Under the pieces are notes generated by a model. That model made no database searches and was not told the origin of the DNA. It saw only the letters and a program-made list of their open reading frames with translations. The translations under genes were made by a program, and so were the position numbers. From NCBI GenBank assembly GCA_013697915.1, contig JACCVY010000240.1:25635-89634 (forward strand): 64,000 nucleotides of DNA, given 5' to 3'. This DNA comes from Blastocatellia bacterium (GTDB lineage: Bacteria > Acidobacteriota > Blastocatellia > Pyrinomonadales > Pyrinomonadaceae). This document shows, piece after piece, positions 26,314-35,588 of the stretch. Positions within the stretch are counted from its first letter, which is position 1, and every line of letters starts with the position of its first letter.

Positions 26314-27921
26314 ATGCCCTCGAGCCGAACTGAACAGTCGCTTTTAAAAAATGCGAACGAAGCCGCCGGGAGAAAATCTTTTTCGACCCTTTCCACTGCG
26401 GGGGTGGTCGTGTTGTTTATCGCAGTCAGGTTGTGGCGGCTGTCGGCGAGCTGCCTATGGTTTGACGAAATCTTTAGCGTTCACGCAGCGAACCATCGAT
26501 GGGCTGAACTGCTCCGGTTTGCAGCCGCGGACATAATTCATCCTCCGCTCTTTTACCTGCTCCTAAAGATTTGGATTTCGTTGGGCGGCGAGTCTTTGCT
26601 GTGGTTACGATTGCTTCCGGCCCTCTTCAGCATTGCGGCGATTGTTCCCTTTTTACTTCTTTGCCGCGAACTGAAACTGAATCGAAACGAGCGCAACCTG
26701 GCGTTACTGTTGCTGGCTGTCAACGGCTATTTGATCAAGTACGCGCAGGAACTGCGAATGTACTCGCTGCTGATGCTTCTTTCGTTTTGCTCGCTATGGC
26801 TCTTTGTTAAAGTTTTCAAGGCCGAACCAGCTTCTCGCAAACAACTAGTATGGTTGTTCCTGGTCAATTTCCTGCTGGTGTACTCGCATTACGCTGGTTG
26901 GATTGTTGTTGTTCTCGAAGGCCTGGCACTAGTGGTTTGGCAATGGCGCAAGGCCAAACCATTCCTGATCGCTTTCGCCATATCGCTGCTCGCTTACGCG
27001 CCGTGGCTCTTCCTGGTAAAGGAAAACCTGGAAGCAGGAAAAGGTCTGGCGCAGAACATCGGTTGGGTGAAGCGGCCAACTCTTTGGGACATAACGCAAT
27101 TCTATGCGCTGCTGAACAAACCATTCTGGTTCATTCAAAGCACGGCCGCGCGACCTTTCGATCTGCAGACAGCTTTCTTCGCCTTATTGATTTTAGGCGG
27201 GCCCTTGTTGCTCTTCTCTATGCGCCTTTGGCGGGCTGCGGAGCGGATGAACGACGCCAACATGCAATCGTTTCGCGCGCTGTTCTTGTTCGTTCTGGCA
27301 CCGGTAGCGATCGTCTTTGGATTGAGTTGGCTGCTGCCACTATCCGTCTGGGGCACGCGTCACCTAATCATTGTGTCCGCCCCTTACGCGATCCTGGTTG
27401 CGGTGGCGATAAGCCGGCTCCCTCGCGATTGGCTCAAAGTCGCTGTCGGCCTGATCTTAGGATCCTGGTTTCTGCTTGCAGGAATCGCTTGGGCCTTAGC
27501 GCGACCGCCGGTTTTCATTTGGTGTGCCTGGCAGCCCCTCGCCGAGCAAATTGGGGCAACCGCGGCACAACCGGCGCCAGAAGTTCGGGTTTATGCTTTT
27601 GAAGATCTGGTCGCCTATCACCTTTGGTTTGCTTCCCGTTCCCAAGGCAAACAATTCAAGGTAACGGTCGTCGAGGGTGTCGAGGGCATTCAAGAAGATC
27701 CAGCCTATTTTCTGCCGCGTCGCTTCAATGAAATCGTGGTAGTAAATGGTGCTGCACAAATAACCGGAGGTGAGATTTGGATCGCATATCGAGCTCCGGG
27801 TTGGGATGAAACATTGCCACCGCTTAACACACTCGAAAGCATGGGTTACACCGTGCGCAATCTTTATTCTATTCAGGCACAGGGGCAGCAGGCTTTCATG
27901 GTACGAATGGAGCGTCAATAG
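26314..27921 (+). CDS. polytopic glycosyltransferase, GT39/ArnT-like (PMT_2)
   Basis: 535 residues, a polytopic membrane glycosyltransferase using polyprenyl-phosphate sugars on the outer face of the inner membrane. After a 25-residue cytosolic start, the first helix ends at the catalytic-type motif LWFDEIFSVH (Asp-Glu after TM1), followed by HPPLFYLLLKIW (near 74-85) and LVNGYLIKYAQELRMYSLL-type loops, all typical of PMT_2. About ten more helices follow and a C-terminal soluble domain. Acceptor and sugar are not deducible. It stands alone on the plus strand. Confidence 0.88.
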   Translation: MPSSRTEQSLLKNANEAAGRKSFSTLSTAGVVVLFIAVRLWRLSASCLWFDEIFSVHAANHRWAELLRFAAADIIHPPLFYLLLKIWISLGGESLLWLRLLPALFSIAAIVPFLLLCRELKLNRNERNLALLLLAVNGYLIKYAQELRMYSLLMLLSFCSLWLFVKVFKAEPASRKQLVWLFLVNFLLVYSHYAGWIVVVLEGLALVVWQWRKAKPFLIAFAISLLAYAPWLFLVKENLEAGKGLAQNIGWVKRPTLWDITQFYALLNKPFWFIQSTAARPFDLQTAFFALLILGGPLLLFSMRLWRAAERMNDANMQSFRALFLFVLAPVAIVFGLSWLLPLSVWGTRHLIIVSAPYAILVAVAISRLPRDWLKVAVGLILGSWFLLAGIAWALARPPVFIWCAWQPLAEQIGATAAQPAPEVRVYAFEDLVAYHLWFASRSQGKQFKVTVVEGVEGIQEDPAYFLPRRFNEIVVVNGAAQITGGEIWIAYRAPGWDETLPPLNTLESMGYTVRNLYSIQAQGQQAFMVRMERQ

Positions 27922-28016
27922 AAACGGTGCTTGAAGAACCCACGTCACGCTTTGCGGTGCTTTTTAGCGTCAAGTAAGATTGAGGAGTTTCAAAACCATT
28001 TTTGGAGTTATAGCGA

Positions 28017-29090
28017 ATGATTAAAACGGTCGAATGGACCAACGAAGGCATCCGCATGATCGATCAGCGCGTGCTGCCCACTGAAGAAAAATATCTGATG
28101 TTGCGATCCTGGGAAGAAGTAGCCGAAGCAATTAAGAAGATGGTCGTGCGCGGAGCGCCTGCGATCGGTGTGTCCGCAGCCATGGGCATTGCGCTTGGCG
28201 CGAGCCAATCAGTCGGAATGTCGGTCGCCGATCTGGAAGATGATTTCACTTACATGTGCCGGGTCATGGGTGAGACGAGACCAACGGCAGTTAATTTGTT
28301 TTGGGCCATCGAACGAATGCGCGAGCGATTCAACCGCGAAAAGAGCAAGACGAACAGCGTTGAAGAGATAAAAGCAAGTCTGGTGGACGAAGCGCAAAAA
28401 ATCTTTCAGGAGGACATTGCGGCAAACCGCGCGATCGGAAGGTTTGGCGCGGACCTGATTGCCGATGGCGACACGGTGCTAACCCACTGCAATGCTGGGG
28501 CACTGGCCACGGCCGGCGATTATGGAACGGCACTCGGCGTAATTCGGGGCGCACGTGACGCAGGAAAGCGCGTGGCGGTAATTGCCGACGAGACGAGGCC
28601 CTTCTTGCAGGGTTTGCGGCTGACCGCATGGGAGTTGGCAAAGGACGACATTCCAGTCACAGTCATTACCGACAACATGGCTGGCTCGGTGATGCAAAAC
28701 GGAAAAGTTAACGTAGTGGTGGTCGGCGCGGATCGCATTGCCGGCAACGGCGACACAGCCAATAAGATTGGCACCTATATGGTGGCAGTGCTGGCTCGGA
28801 AGCATGAGATTCCCTTTTACGTTGCGGCTCCAATTTCGACGCTTGATTTGACTTTGAAATCAGGTAGGGAAATTCCGATTGAGCAACGTGACAGTAAAGA
28901 GGTAACGCACATTCGGGGACAGCAAATGGCGCCTGACGGAATCAAAGTAAGCAATCCGGCGTTCGACGTAACGCCGAATGACTTGATTACAGCAATTATT
29001 ACCGATCGTGGGGTAGCAAGGGCGCCTTACATTGAAAGCTTGCGGAAATTGATGACTGACAGTAGCACGGCCGCCACGTCGCGCGACTGA
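28017..29090 (+). CDS. mtnA: S-methyl-5-thioribose-1-phosphate isomerase
   Basis: Isomerises methylthioribose-1-phosphate to methylthioribulose-1-phosphate in methionine salvage; 357 residues. Family motifs: [39 protein letters not shown] (catalytic Cys), DNMAGSVM and [20 protein letters not shown] (catalytic Asp), then [13 protein letters not shown]. Length is standard. No other mtn gene is adjacent. The related eIF-2B-type ribose-1,5-bisphosphate isomerases lack this exact signature set, so mtnA is preferred. Confidence 0.95.
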   Translation: MIKTVEWTNEGIRMIDQRVLPTEEKYLMLRSWEEVAEAIKKMVVRGAPAIGVSAAMGIALGASQSVGMSVADLEDDFTYMCRVMGETRPTAVNLFWAIERMRERFNREKSKTNSVEEIKASLVDEAQKIFQEDIAANRAIGRFGADLIADGDTVLTHCNAGALATAGDYGTALGVIRGARDAGKRVAVIADETRPFLQGLRLTAWELAKDDIPVTVITDNMAGSVMQNGKVNVVVVGADRIAGNGDTANKIGTYMVAVLARKHEIPFYVAAPISTLDLTLKSGREIPIEQRDSKEVTHIRGQQMAPDGIKVSNPAFDVTPNDLITAIITDRGVARAPYIESLRKLMTDSSTAATSRD

Positions 29091-29118
29091 ACCTTCGGGT
29101 GGTGGCAGGCTCTTAACT

Positions 29119-30078
29119 TCATTGCTTTGCAAAGCGGCTATTCTTCCACCAATCCATCGTTAGCTTTAAGCCTGTTTGCAAGTCTACGTGAGGCGCAAAG
29201 CCCAGCAACTCACGGGCGCGACTGATGTCGGCGAGACTGTCTCGCACATCGCCCTTGCGAAATTCTAAGTGCTCCGCTTGCGTATCAGTCATTCCTGTCA
29301 GTTGTTTCAGCTGGTCCAATAGCTGATTGAGGGTGACTCTTTCACCGTTAGCAATGTTGATGACCTGTCCGACTCCCTTTGTTGTTTCCGCAGCCTTGAG
29401 ATTGGCAGCCACAACATTATCGATATAGGTAAAATCCCGCGACTGCTCGCCATCACCGTAAATTACTGGTCGCTGATCCGATAAAAGCGCGCTGATAAAG
29501 CGCGAGATCACACCTGAATACTGCGAGCTGGGATCTTGTCGTGGTCCAAACACGTTAAAGTACCGCAGCGAAACTGTCTCTAAACCATAAACTCGCGTGA
29601 AGACCTGGCAGTAATACTCGCCAACCAGCTTAGCGACGGCATAAGGAGACAGGGGATCAGGGAGCATCGTTTCAACTTTTGGCAGCGTCGGCTGATCGCC
29701 ATAGGCTGAGCTCGAGGCTGCATAAACTAACCGTTTGACCTTGTTGTCTCGGGAGGCTAACAAAAGCGAGAAAGTGGAATCGACGCTGGCAATGTGCGTC
29801 TGACGGGGGTTTTCAACCGAACGAGGCACGGAAGGGATTGCGGCTTCGTGAAAAACGAGTTCAACATCTTCGAGGGCCTTTCGCAGCACGGACTCGTCCG
29901 CGAGCGATCCCAGCACGAAGTCCACATCGCCGCCGATCTCTTCAACGTTTTCGCGATAGCCGGTTGATAGATCATCGATAATACGAACTTTCGCTCCAGC
30001 TTTAATTAGTCCCGATGCGATATGGGACCCGATGAAGCCGGCTCCCCCGGTTACCAGCGCTATTCCTGTGAGTGCCAT
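29119..30078 (-). CDS. nucleotide-sugar 4-epimerase (GalE/WbpP-like extended SDR)
   Basis: 319 residues. NAD-binding VTGGAGFIGSHI at the N-terminus, DDLSTGYRENV, HEAAIPSVPRSVENP (about 75-90), catalytic YAVAKLVGEYY, LRYFNVFGPRQDPSSQYSGV and YGDGEQSRDFTYIDNVV. HEAAIPSVPRS matches UDP-GlcNAc/UDP-Glc 4-epimerases of the WbpP group better than strict GalE. It is 50 bases downstream of the UDP-glucose dehydrogenase gene (same strand), so the pair may supply UDP-sugars for surface polysaccharide. Confidence 0.92.
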   Translation of the reverse strand: MALTGIALVTGGAGFIGSHIASGLIKAGAKVRIIDDLSTGYRENVEEIGGDVDFVLGSLADESVLRKALEDVELVFHEAAIPSVPRSVENPRQTHIASVDSTFSLLLASRDNKVKRLVYAASSSAYGDQPTLPKVETMLPDPLSPYAVAKLVGEYYCQVFTRVYGLETVSLRYFNVFGPRQDPSSQYSGVISRFISALLSDQRPVIYGDGEQSRDFTYIDNVVAANLKAAETTKGVGQVINIANGERVTLNQLLDQLKQLTGMTDTQAEHLEFRKGDVRDSLADISRARELLGFAPHVDLQTGLKLTMDWWKNSRFAKQ

Positions 30079-30128
30079 AATTTGCTGTGTTTGGGCGAAT
30101 TCACTTTGTAACTCGAACGGGTATTGCT

Positions 30129-31427
30129 CTACCTACCGACGCCGACATACTCGAACCCCAACTCGCGCATGTCGTCAGGTTGGTAAATATTTCTTAGATC
30201 CGCGATGCGCGGCGACGTCATTAGATCATGAATGCGCTTCATGTCGAGCGCGCGAAATTGATTCCACTCGGTAACGAAGACAAGCGCATCGGCGCCTGCT
30301 ACAGCCGCATATTCGTCTTCTACATAGTCAACTTCGGGCACAACCTTGGCAGCTTCGACCATGGCTACCGGATCATAGGCAACGACTTTGGCGCCGCGCT
30401 CGATCAAGCCTTTGATGATATCGATCGCTGGGGCCTCGCGCATGTCATCAGTTTCGGGCTTGAATGCCAATCCGAGAATAGCAATCGTCTTTCCTTTGAG
30501 CTCCCCAACCAGTTTTTCAATCTTAGGTACCATCGCCAGACGCTGTCGCCGATTAACCTCGATCACAGCATCAACGATTAAAGAATCGCGTCCGAACTGA
30601 CGCGCCACTGAGGCAAGCGCTTGAGTGTCCTTGGGAAAACAGGAGCCGCCGAAGCCGGGGCCGGGATGGAGAAACTTATTGCCAATGCGCCGGTCCATAC
30701 CAATCGCCCGGGCCACATCATGCACGTCACAGCCAATGCTTTCACACATGCTCGCGATTTCGTTTATGAAAGATATCTTGGTCGCCAGGAAAGCGTTTGC
30801 AGCGTATTTGGTTAGTTCAGCGGCTTCGAGCGAAGTGATAACAAACGGGGCCTCGATGAGATAGAGCGGGCGATAAAGATCCCGCATGATTGCGATGGCC
30901 TCCTCGTCGCGACTGCCAATAACTACGCGATCTGGACGCATGAAATCATTGATCGCAGCGCCTTCTCGCAGAAACTCGGGGTTCGAGACGATCCCAAAAT
31001 TCAAGCGAGACTTTTGCTTCTCACGAATTAGCTGCCGCAGCCACTCACCAGTCCCGATCGGTACCGTAGATTTAGTGACAATGACTTTATAACCGTTCAT
31101 GTATTGCGCGACAGAGGTAGCGGCGGCTTCAACAAAACTAAGGTCCGGCGAACCGTCAATCTTCGGCGGCGTTCCCACGGCCAGGAAAATCACCAGCGCC
31201 TGTTCGACTGCCTGTTTAATGTCAGTGGTAAACCGCAGTCGTCCTGACTGCATGTCTTTGGTAACCAGCTGTTCGAGACCTGGTTCATAGATGGGCATCT
31301 CACCTGCGGTTAGACGGGCAATCTTAGCGGCGTCAATGTCAACGCAGGTTACATCCACACCAAACTCGGCAAAACAAGCACCAGTGACCAAGCCGACATA
31401 ACCCGTACCAATTACCGCAATATGCAT
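30129..31427 (-). CDS. ugd: UDP-glucose 6-dehydrogenase
   Basis: Oxidises UDP-glucose to UDP-glucuronate; 432 residues from the ATG at 31427 (MHIAVIGTGYVGLVTGACF). The frame continues upstream to 31514, but those 29 residues precede the Rossmann start and are not typical. Catalytic Cys lies in GPGFGGSCFPKDTQAL (near 265), with KYAANAFLATKISFINEIA and LGLAFKPETDDMREAPAIDI. Same strand and probable operon with the epimerase. Confidence 0.95.
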   Translation of the reverse strand: MHIAVIGTGYVGLVTGACFAEFGVDVTCVDIDAAKIARLTAGEMPIYEPGLEQLVTKDMQSGRLRFTTDIKQAVEQALVIFLAVGTPPKIDGSPDLSFVEAAATSVAQYMNGYKVIVTKSTVPIGTGEWLRQLIREKQKSRLNFGIVSNPEFLREGAAINDFMRPDRVVIGSRDEEAIAIMRDLYRPLYLIEAPFVITSLEAAELTKYAANAFLATKISFINEIASMCESIGCDVHDVARAIGMDRRIGNKFLHPGPGFGGSCFPKDTQALASVARQFGRDSLIVDAVIEVNRRQRLAMVPKIEKLVGELKGKTIAILGLAFKPETDDMREAPAIDIIKGLIERGAKVVAYDPVAMVEAAKVVPEVDYVEDEYAAVAGADALVFVTEWNQFRALDMKRIHDLMTSPRIADLRNIYQPDDMRELGFEYVGVGR

Positions 31428-31584
31428 GAGTGACCTTAAGAGAAAACCAGGAAGGATTGAACTGCCAACCAAAAGCTTGCGGGCCAAGCACGACCTAAGT
31501 CGCGTGACCCGCAAATTTGTAGGTGCATGACCCCAGCGCTAGCTATCGCGCTGCGGTTTTTGTTGAAAAGATGCAATAGACCGC

Positions 31585-32286
31585 TTACCGAGCCGGGCTG
31601 ATTACAGTAACTGAGCCGCCGAAGTTCAGGTCGTTGTTGTGAAGGAGCGCATAGAAAATCAATGCAGCCGCAGCACCGCCGGCAAGCAAGAATGCTGCCA
31701 ATTCGCCGCTGCTCATCTTATCGTCGTCATCGCCCGGATCGTTCTTCGGATTCGGTGTGCCGGCAGTTGCGCTTTCGCCAGCGGCTACCTGCTTCGAAGT
31801 GCCGCCCACACGCAGGAGCGCGAGGCCAGAGTGAGTGGTAAGAGAGGTAATCCCCTTTACGACATTCACTGTGAACGAAGTGGCTTGACTGCCGTCTACA
31901 ACGACCGCGCCATCTTTAGTTGTGAAATTTACGACGACGCCATTCAAAGTCGATACATGGGCACTGCCGCTATCGAGCAGGCCAGTAATACCCTTTTCCG
32001 TGAAGCTTATTTTCAAGCTTGAATTCGGCGCCAGTTCCACGCGACCCAGCTTGCTAAGGTTCACAGTTGCTGTGCTTTTTTCCGCGGTCGTGATTACGCT
32101 GTCCGAAAACAAGGTACCACCGGAAATCACAGTCTCCCCGTTGACCGTAACATTACCGGAGACCGTCAGTTCTCCAGATGGGGCCTTTGCTGTCGGCGAC
32201 GCTAACACCACCATTGAGTAAACACTCAGAATGGCCACTGCCACACAGGCCGCGATAGGTTTGCGGCTCCAAGTTTTGCTGATCAT
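31585..32286 (-). CDS. FecR-like exported/membrane protein, function uncertain
   Basis: 233 residues: N-terminal signal segment (ACVAVAILSVYSMVVLA), then a beta-rich region: GNVTVNGETVISGGTLFSDS, VITTAEKSTATVNLSKLGRV and ELAPNSSLKISFTEKG resemble the FecR beta-sandwich (threshold, marker and edge strands), followed by GSAHVSTLNGVVVNFTTKDG. Near the C-terminus an Asp-rich linker (DPGDDDDKMSS) precedes a second hydrophobic helix (LAAFLLAGGAAAALIFYALL). Possibly anchored at both ends. No anti-sigma or FecI partner is adjacent. Confidence 0.6.
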   Translation of the reverse strand: MISKTWSRKPIAACVAVAILSVYSMVVLASPTAKAPSGELTVSGNVTVNGETVISGGTLFSDSVITTAEKSTATVNLSKLGRVELAPNSSLKISFTEKGITGLLDSGSAHVSTLNGVVVNFTTKDGAVVVDGSQATSFTVNVVKGITSLTTHSGLALLRVGGTSKQVAAGESATAGTPNPKNDPGDDDDKMSSGELAAFLLAGGAAAALIFYALLHNNDLNFGGSVTVISPAR

Positions 32287-32648
32287 TAACTTTCCTCCCG
32301 TATTGTGAAACTAAATTCTTGATTGCGTGCCGCGACGGCCAATATTCGTGAGGGAGCAGGTTATGCTACCCGTTTTCGACTCGTTACCAACCGCTGCCTG
32401 GAATTCAAAATGCCGTACGCAAAAGCTTTAACACTCGGCTGTTATTACACGATTGAAGGCACTCTGTCAACAGCCATTCAACCAATTTTGCCACGAAATT
32501 GTGCTTTTTTGCTGTGGCCGAGAAGATACCACTACCGGCCCGCCTGAGTCTACACTTTTTCTCATCTGAATGACGCTCTATGGAGGACCGACAATCAGCG
32601 ATTACATCGTGGTGGACGCAAATAGACCCGAACCGAAAGTATTGGGCG
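32287..32648. other. 362-base intergenic region, nothing recognised
   Basis: Lies upstream of the FecR-like gene and downstream of the next minus-strand gene. Only short unlikely ORFs occur (the longest plus-strand one has no Shine-Dalgarno and no family match). No tRNA, riboswitch core or long palindrome was seen. It should contain the promoter of the FecR-like gene. Confidence 0.5.
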
Positions 32649-33215
32649 CTAGGGAGTGCTCACGCGCCGGGCCCGAGTGACGTTCTTTGATCCGGAAAGC
32701 TGTGGCGGGTTGGGCAAATTCTCGGCTTCCGTGCCCGACCTGATTTCGCGAGCCCTCAGTTCTGACTGTTCGTAAGGGTCGAGTCGCGCAAACACGTAGA
32801 AGACTTCACCCGATCTGACCACTCCCAAATAACGGAACTTCGTGCTGAAGACCTCGCCGACCCTTAAAACGCTGAGGTGTGGCGGTTGCTCGAAGAGCAA
32901 GCCAAACTCGTCCGCTGAAACTGCCTCCAACTCCGGCAGATAATCATTCCGCGTCTCGCTTGCTATGCGCATCGCCATTTGCCGCAGCGCCCTAATTCGA
33001 TTCGAATTTCTGCGATAGTATGCGGGTGTTACTTCGCGCCGGCTTACCCGATCGTCAACAACCTCTTGCTCATTCTTAAGGTAGCCAAGGTAAGCACGCA
33101 CCACTGGTCCATATGCAGCGTCTGCATCAAACGTTTGAGCAGATCCTGCATTGAGGAGGCAGAGTATTAGAAATAATCCGGCCAAGCCGAAACTTACAGG
33201 TCGTCTGCTGGACAT
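32649..33215 (-). CDS. exported protein, function unknown
   Basis: 188 residues from the ATG at 33215 (MSSRRPVSFGLAGLFLILCL), which gives a clean signal peptide ending NAGSAQT; a longer frame from 33311 buries it. The mature part is charged and mostly helical (YGPVVRAYLGYLKNEQEVVD, RRNSNRIRALRQMAMRIASE), then a beta segment (LSVLRVGEVFSTKFRYLGVV, GEVFYVFARLDPYEQ). I do not recognise a family. It is divergent from coaBC with a 130-base gap. Confidence 0.65.
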   Translation of the reverse strand: MSSRRPVSFGLAGLFLILCLLNAGSAQTFDADAAYGPVVRAYLGYLKNEQEVVDDRVSRREVTPAYYRRNSNRIRALRQMAMRIASETRNDYLPELEAVSADEFGLLFEQPPHLSVLRVGEVFSTKFRYLGVVRSGEVFYVFARLDPYEQSELRAREIRSGTEAENLPNPPQLSGSKNVTRARRVSTP

Positions 33216-33344
33216 TTTGAATCCTCTTAATCGCGCGGTTGCTGAATGACTTCGAATAGCACAAATTGTATCAAGGAGCAAGAAAGGTCCATTGCGCCTG
33301 TGTTTCAGCAATGTTACATTGATCTTTAATTTAATTATCTATTT

Positions 33345-34634
33345 ATGGCCCAAGACACTTCACAAAATGTCTTTCAAGGCAAGAAGGTGGCCCTCGGAAT
33401 CTGTGGAGGCATTGCCGCCTATAAAGCTGCGGAGGTACTGCGCGGACTCCAAAAAGCCGGGTGCGCCGTTAGGGTTGCAATGACCGCGCGGGCCTGCGAA
33501 TTTGTTCAACCTCTTACTTTTCGCGCCCTGTCTGGCGAGCACGTCGTTGTAGACGATTACGCGCCCGATAATCCCGATCCCATCGCCCATATTACCTTCT
33601 CCCAGACCGTTGAACTGCTCATCATTGCTCCGGCCACAGCCAACATCATCGGGAAGTTCGCTAACGGCATTGCGGACGATTTTCTTAGTTCCACTTATCT
33701 AGCCTCCACCGCGCCGGTGCTGATCGCGCCGGCCATGAACACGTCAATGTGGGAACATCCCGCCACGAAGCGTAACGTGGAACGCCTCAAGGCCGACGGC
33801 GTCATCTTTATCGAACCTGATGACGGCGAGATGGCTTGCGGAACGATTGGTCCGGGCCGTCTCAGCGAGCCCGAGCGAATAGTTGCCGCAGCAATGGAGA
33901 TTTTGCAAACCACCAGCGGCGTTGTAGTTCAGGATCTCGCCGGCGAGAAGCTCCTCATCACCGTAGGCGCAACCCGTGAACCCCTGGATCCGGTACGCTT
34001 CCTGTCTAACAATTCATCTGGTCGAATGGGGTTCGCAATTGCGGATGCAGCCAGGAAGAGAGGCGCTAAAGTGAGTGTCATCGCGGGTTCCACGACCGCG
34101 GAAGCACCGGCAGGTATTGCACTCATTCGCGCCTTTTCAGCGGCCGAAATGCACGCCGCCGTGATGAACGCATTACCAGAGGCTTCAATTTTTATTGGCG
34201 CGGCAGCCGTTGCCGACTATCGACCAGCGCAATCCGCTCAGCAAAAGATCAAGAAGACTGACACCGAAATCACGATCAAACTAGAACGGACGGAAGACAT
34301 CCTCGCCGATGTTGCCGCCCTGAACCGAGATGACCTCCTGGTGATTGGCTTTGCGGCAGAAACTGAAAACGTTCTTGCCAACGCGCGCGAGAAGCTGCGC
34401 CGGAAAAATCTTGATGCAATCGTCGCGAACGACGTGATGCGCGAAGGCGTCGGCTTTAACACCATTACCAACGAAGTAACGGTGATCAGCCGCGACGGAA
34501 AAGCGCCAATTCACGTGCCGCTAATGCCCAAAACAAATGTCGCTACCATCATCTTGGATCAGGTTGTGCGCTTGCGAGCACGCGTCAAACCAACGTCACA
34601 CCAACGAGTCGTGAACGGACGCAAAAAAGCGTAA
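33345..34634 (+). CDS. coaBC: bifunctional phosphopantothenoylcysteine decarboxylase/phosphopantothenate-cysteine ligase
   Basis: Makes 4'-phosphopantetheine for coenzyme A; 429 residues. The CoaC flavoprotein half (about 10-190) shows KVALGICGGIAAYKAAEVLR, APATANIIGKFANGIADDFL, APAMNTSMWEHPATKRN and the substrate clamp GEMACGTIGPGRLSEPE. The CoaB half (about 200-400) shows ITVGATREPLDPVRFLSNNS-SGRMG, AAVADYRPA and VIGFAAETENV. Order and length are standard. Head of a plus-strand run with the uracil-DNA glycosylase and priA genes; the next gene starts 9 bases on. Confidence 0.96.
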   Translation: MAQDTSQNVFQGKKVALGICGGIAAYKAAEVLRGLQKAGCAVRVAMTARACEFVQPLTFRALSGEHVVVDDYAPDNPDPIAHITFSQTVELLIIAPATANIIGKFANGIADDFLSSTYLASTAPVLIAPAMNTSMWEHPATKRNVERLKADGVIFIEPDDGEMACGTIGPGRLSEPERIVAAAMEILQTTSGVVVQDLAGEKLLITVGATREPLDPVRFLSNNSSGRMGFAIADAARKRGAKVSVIAGSTTAEAPAGIALIRAFSAAEMHAAVMNALPEASIFIGAAAVADYRPAQSAQQKIKKTDTEITIKLERTEDILADVAALNRDDLLVIGFAAETENVLANAREKLRRKNLDAIVANDVMREGVGFNTITNEVTVISRDGKAPIHVPLMPKTNVATIILDQVVRLRARVKPTSHQRVVNGRKKA

Positions 34635-34643
34635 GCCAATCCA

Positions 34644-35540
34644 ATGGAAATGCAGAACCAGCAACTTTCGGACGAACTCCTCGCTCTGGCCAACGACATT
34701 CGGGAGCATCTTTCTTGTCTGCACGAACTGGGCATCGATTCTGTTGATCCTGCGAATGCAACTCAGCCCCTCGACGAGTCGCGGGCGATGTATCCTGAGG
34801 ACATCAACCAGAAGATACCGCCAAGGCGTTATCAATCCGCGGCAGTCTCGACTTTAGCTGCGGCACCTGCGCCAGCTCCGAAACCAGGCACGTCGTCAGC
34901 AAAGACTGTACAAAGGGCGCCCAACACCTTGTTCGGAGAATTGACCGCAACAAGTCCAAAACTCGAGAAGACAACCGAAACTTTTGAAGAGATTTGGGCG
35001 GACATAGGCGACTGCACACGTTGTCCCCTTTATCAGGGTCGAACCAACATTGTGCACACGGAAGGTAACCGGCGCGCTCGCCTTATGTTTATTGGTGAAG
35101 CGCCCGGCGCCGACGAAGACGCGCAAGCGCGACCTTTCGTTGGGCGCGCCGGTCAGCTGCTAACAAAAATCATCGAAGCCATCGGTTTCAAACGAGAGGA
35201 AGTCTTAATCGGCAACGTTAACCGTTGCCGTCCGCCCGGCAATCGCCCGCCGACTGAAGAAGAAGCAACGATGTGCAAGCCTTTTCTGTTACGTGAAATT
35301 GCTTCAGTCCAGCCCGAGGTTATCGTCGTAATGGGAAACACGGCGACCAGGAATTTGCTGAACGCAAAGCTGGGAATAACGAAGCTCCGAGGAGAATTTC
35401 AGGATTACCACGGCGTAAAGGTGATGCCCACTTTTCATCCGGCCTATTTGTTGCGCGACCCATCCAAGAAACAGGAAACCTGGCAAGACCTCAAGAAGGT
35501 GCGCGACTATCTCGAAACTACCGCCAAGAGTAACTCCTAA
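34644..35540 (+). CDS. uracil-DNA glycosylase, family 4 (UDGa, 4Fe-4S)
   Basis: Removes uracil from DNA; 298 residues. The catalytic domain (about 115-295) has the iron-sulfur/UDG4 pattern: [62 protein letters not shown] and [19 protein letters not shown]. The first 110 residues are a Pro/Ala-rich extension with a predicted helix, as in the SPO1-polymerase-like group of this family. It starts 9 bases after coaBC, and priA follows 48 bases later, so the three may be co-transcribed. Confidence 0.93.
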   Translation: MEMQNQQLSDELLALANDIREHLSCLHELGIDSVDPANATQPLDESRAMYPEDINQKIPPRRYQSAAVSTLAAAPAPAPKPGTSSAKTVQRAPNTLFGELTATSPKLEKTTETFEEIWADIGDCTRCPLYQGRTNIVHTEGNRRARLMFIGEAPGADEDAQARPFVGRAGQLLTKIIEAIGFKREEVLIGNVNRCRPPGNRPPTEEEATMCKPFLLREIASVQPEVIVVMGNTATRNLLNAKLGITKLRGEFQDYHGVKVMPTFHPAYLLRDPSKKQETWQDLKKVRDYLETTAKSNS

Positions 35541-35588
35541 GAACTCGCGGACTTTTGCAATTCAAAATTTAGCGTTACCTTCTGACTC

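Noticed and set aside
26850..27602. 250-codon open frame on the plus strand
   Set aside because: Alternative frame inside the GT39-type gene, which has clear membrane helices and motifs; the frame has no recognisable domain.
31534..31562. Hairpin CAGCGC..GCGCTG followed by TTTTT on the plus strand
   Set aside because: Looks like a terminator, but no plus-strand gene ends there; both neighbours are on the minus strand.
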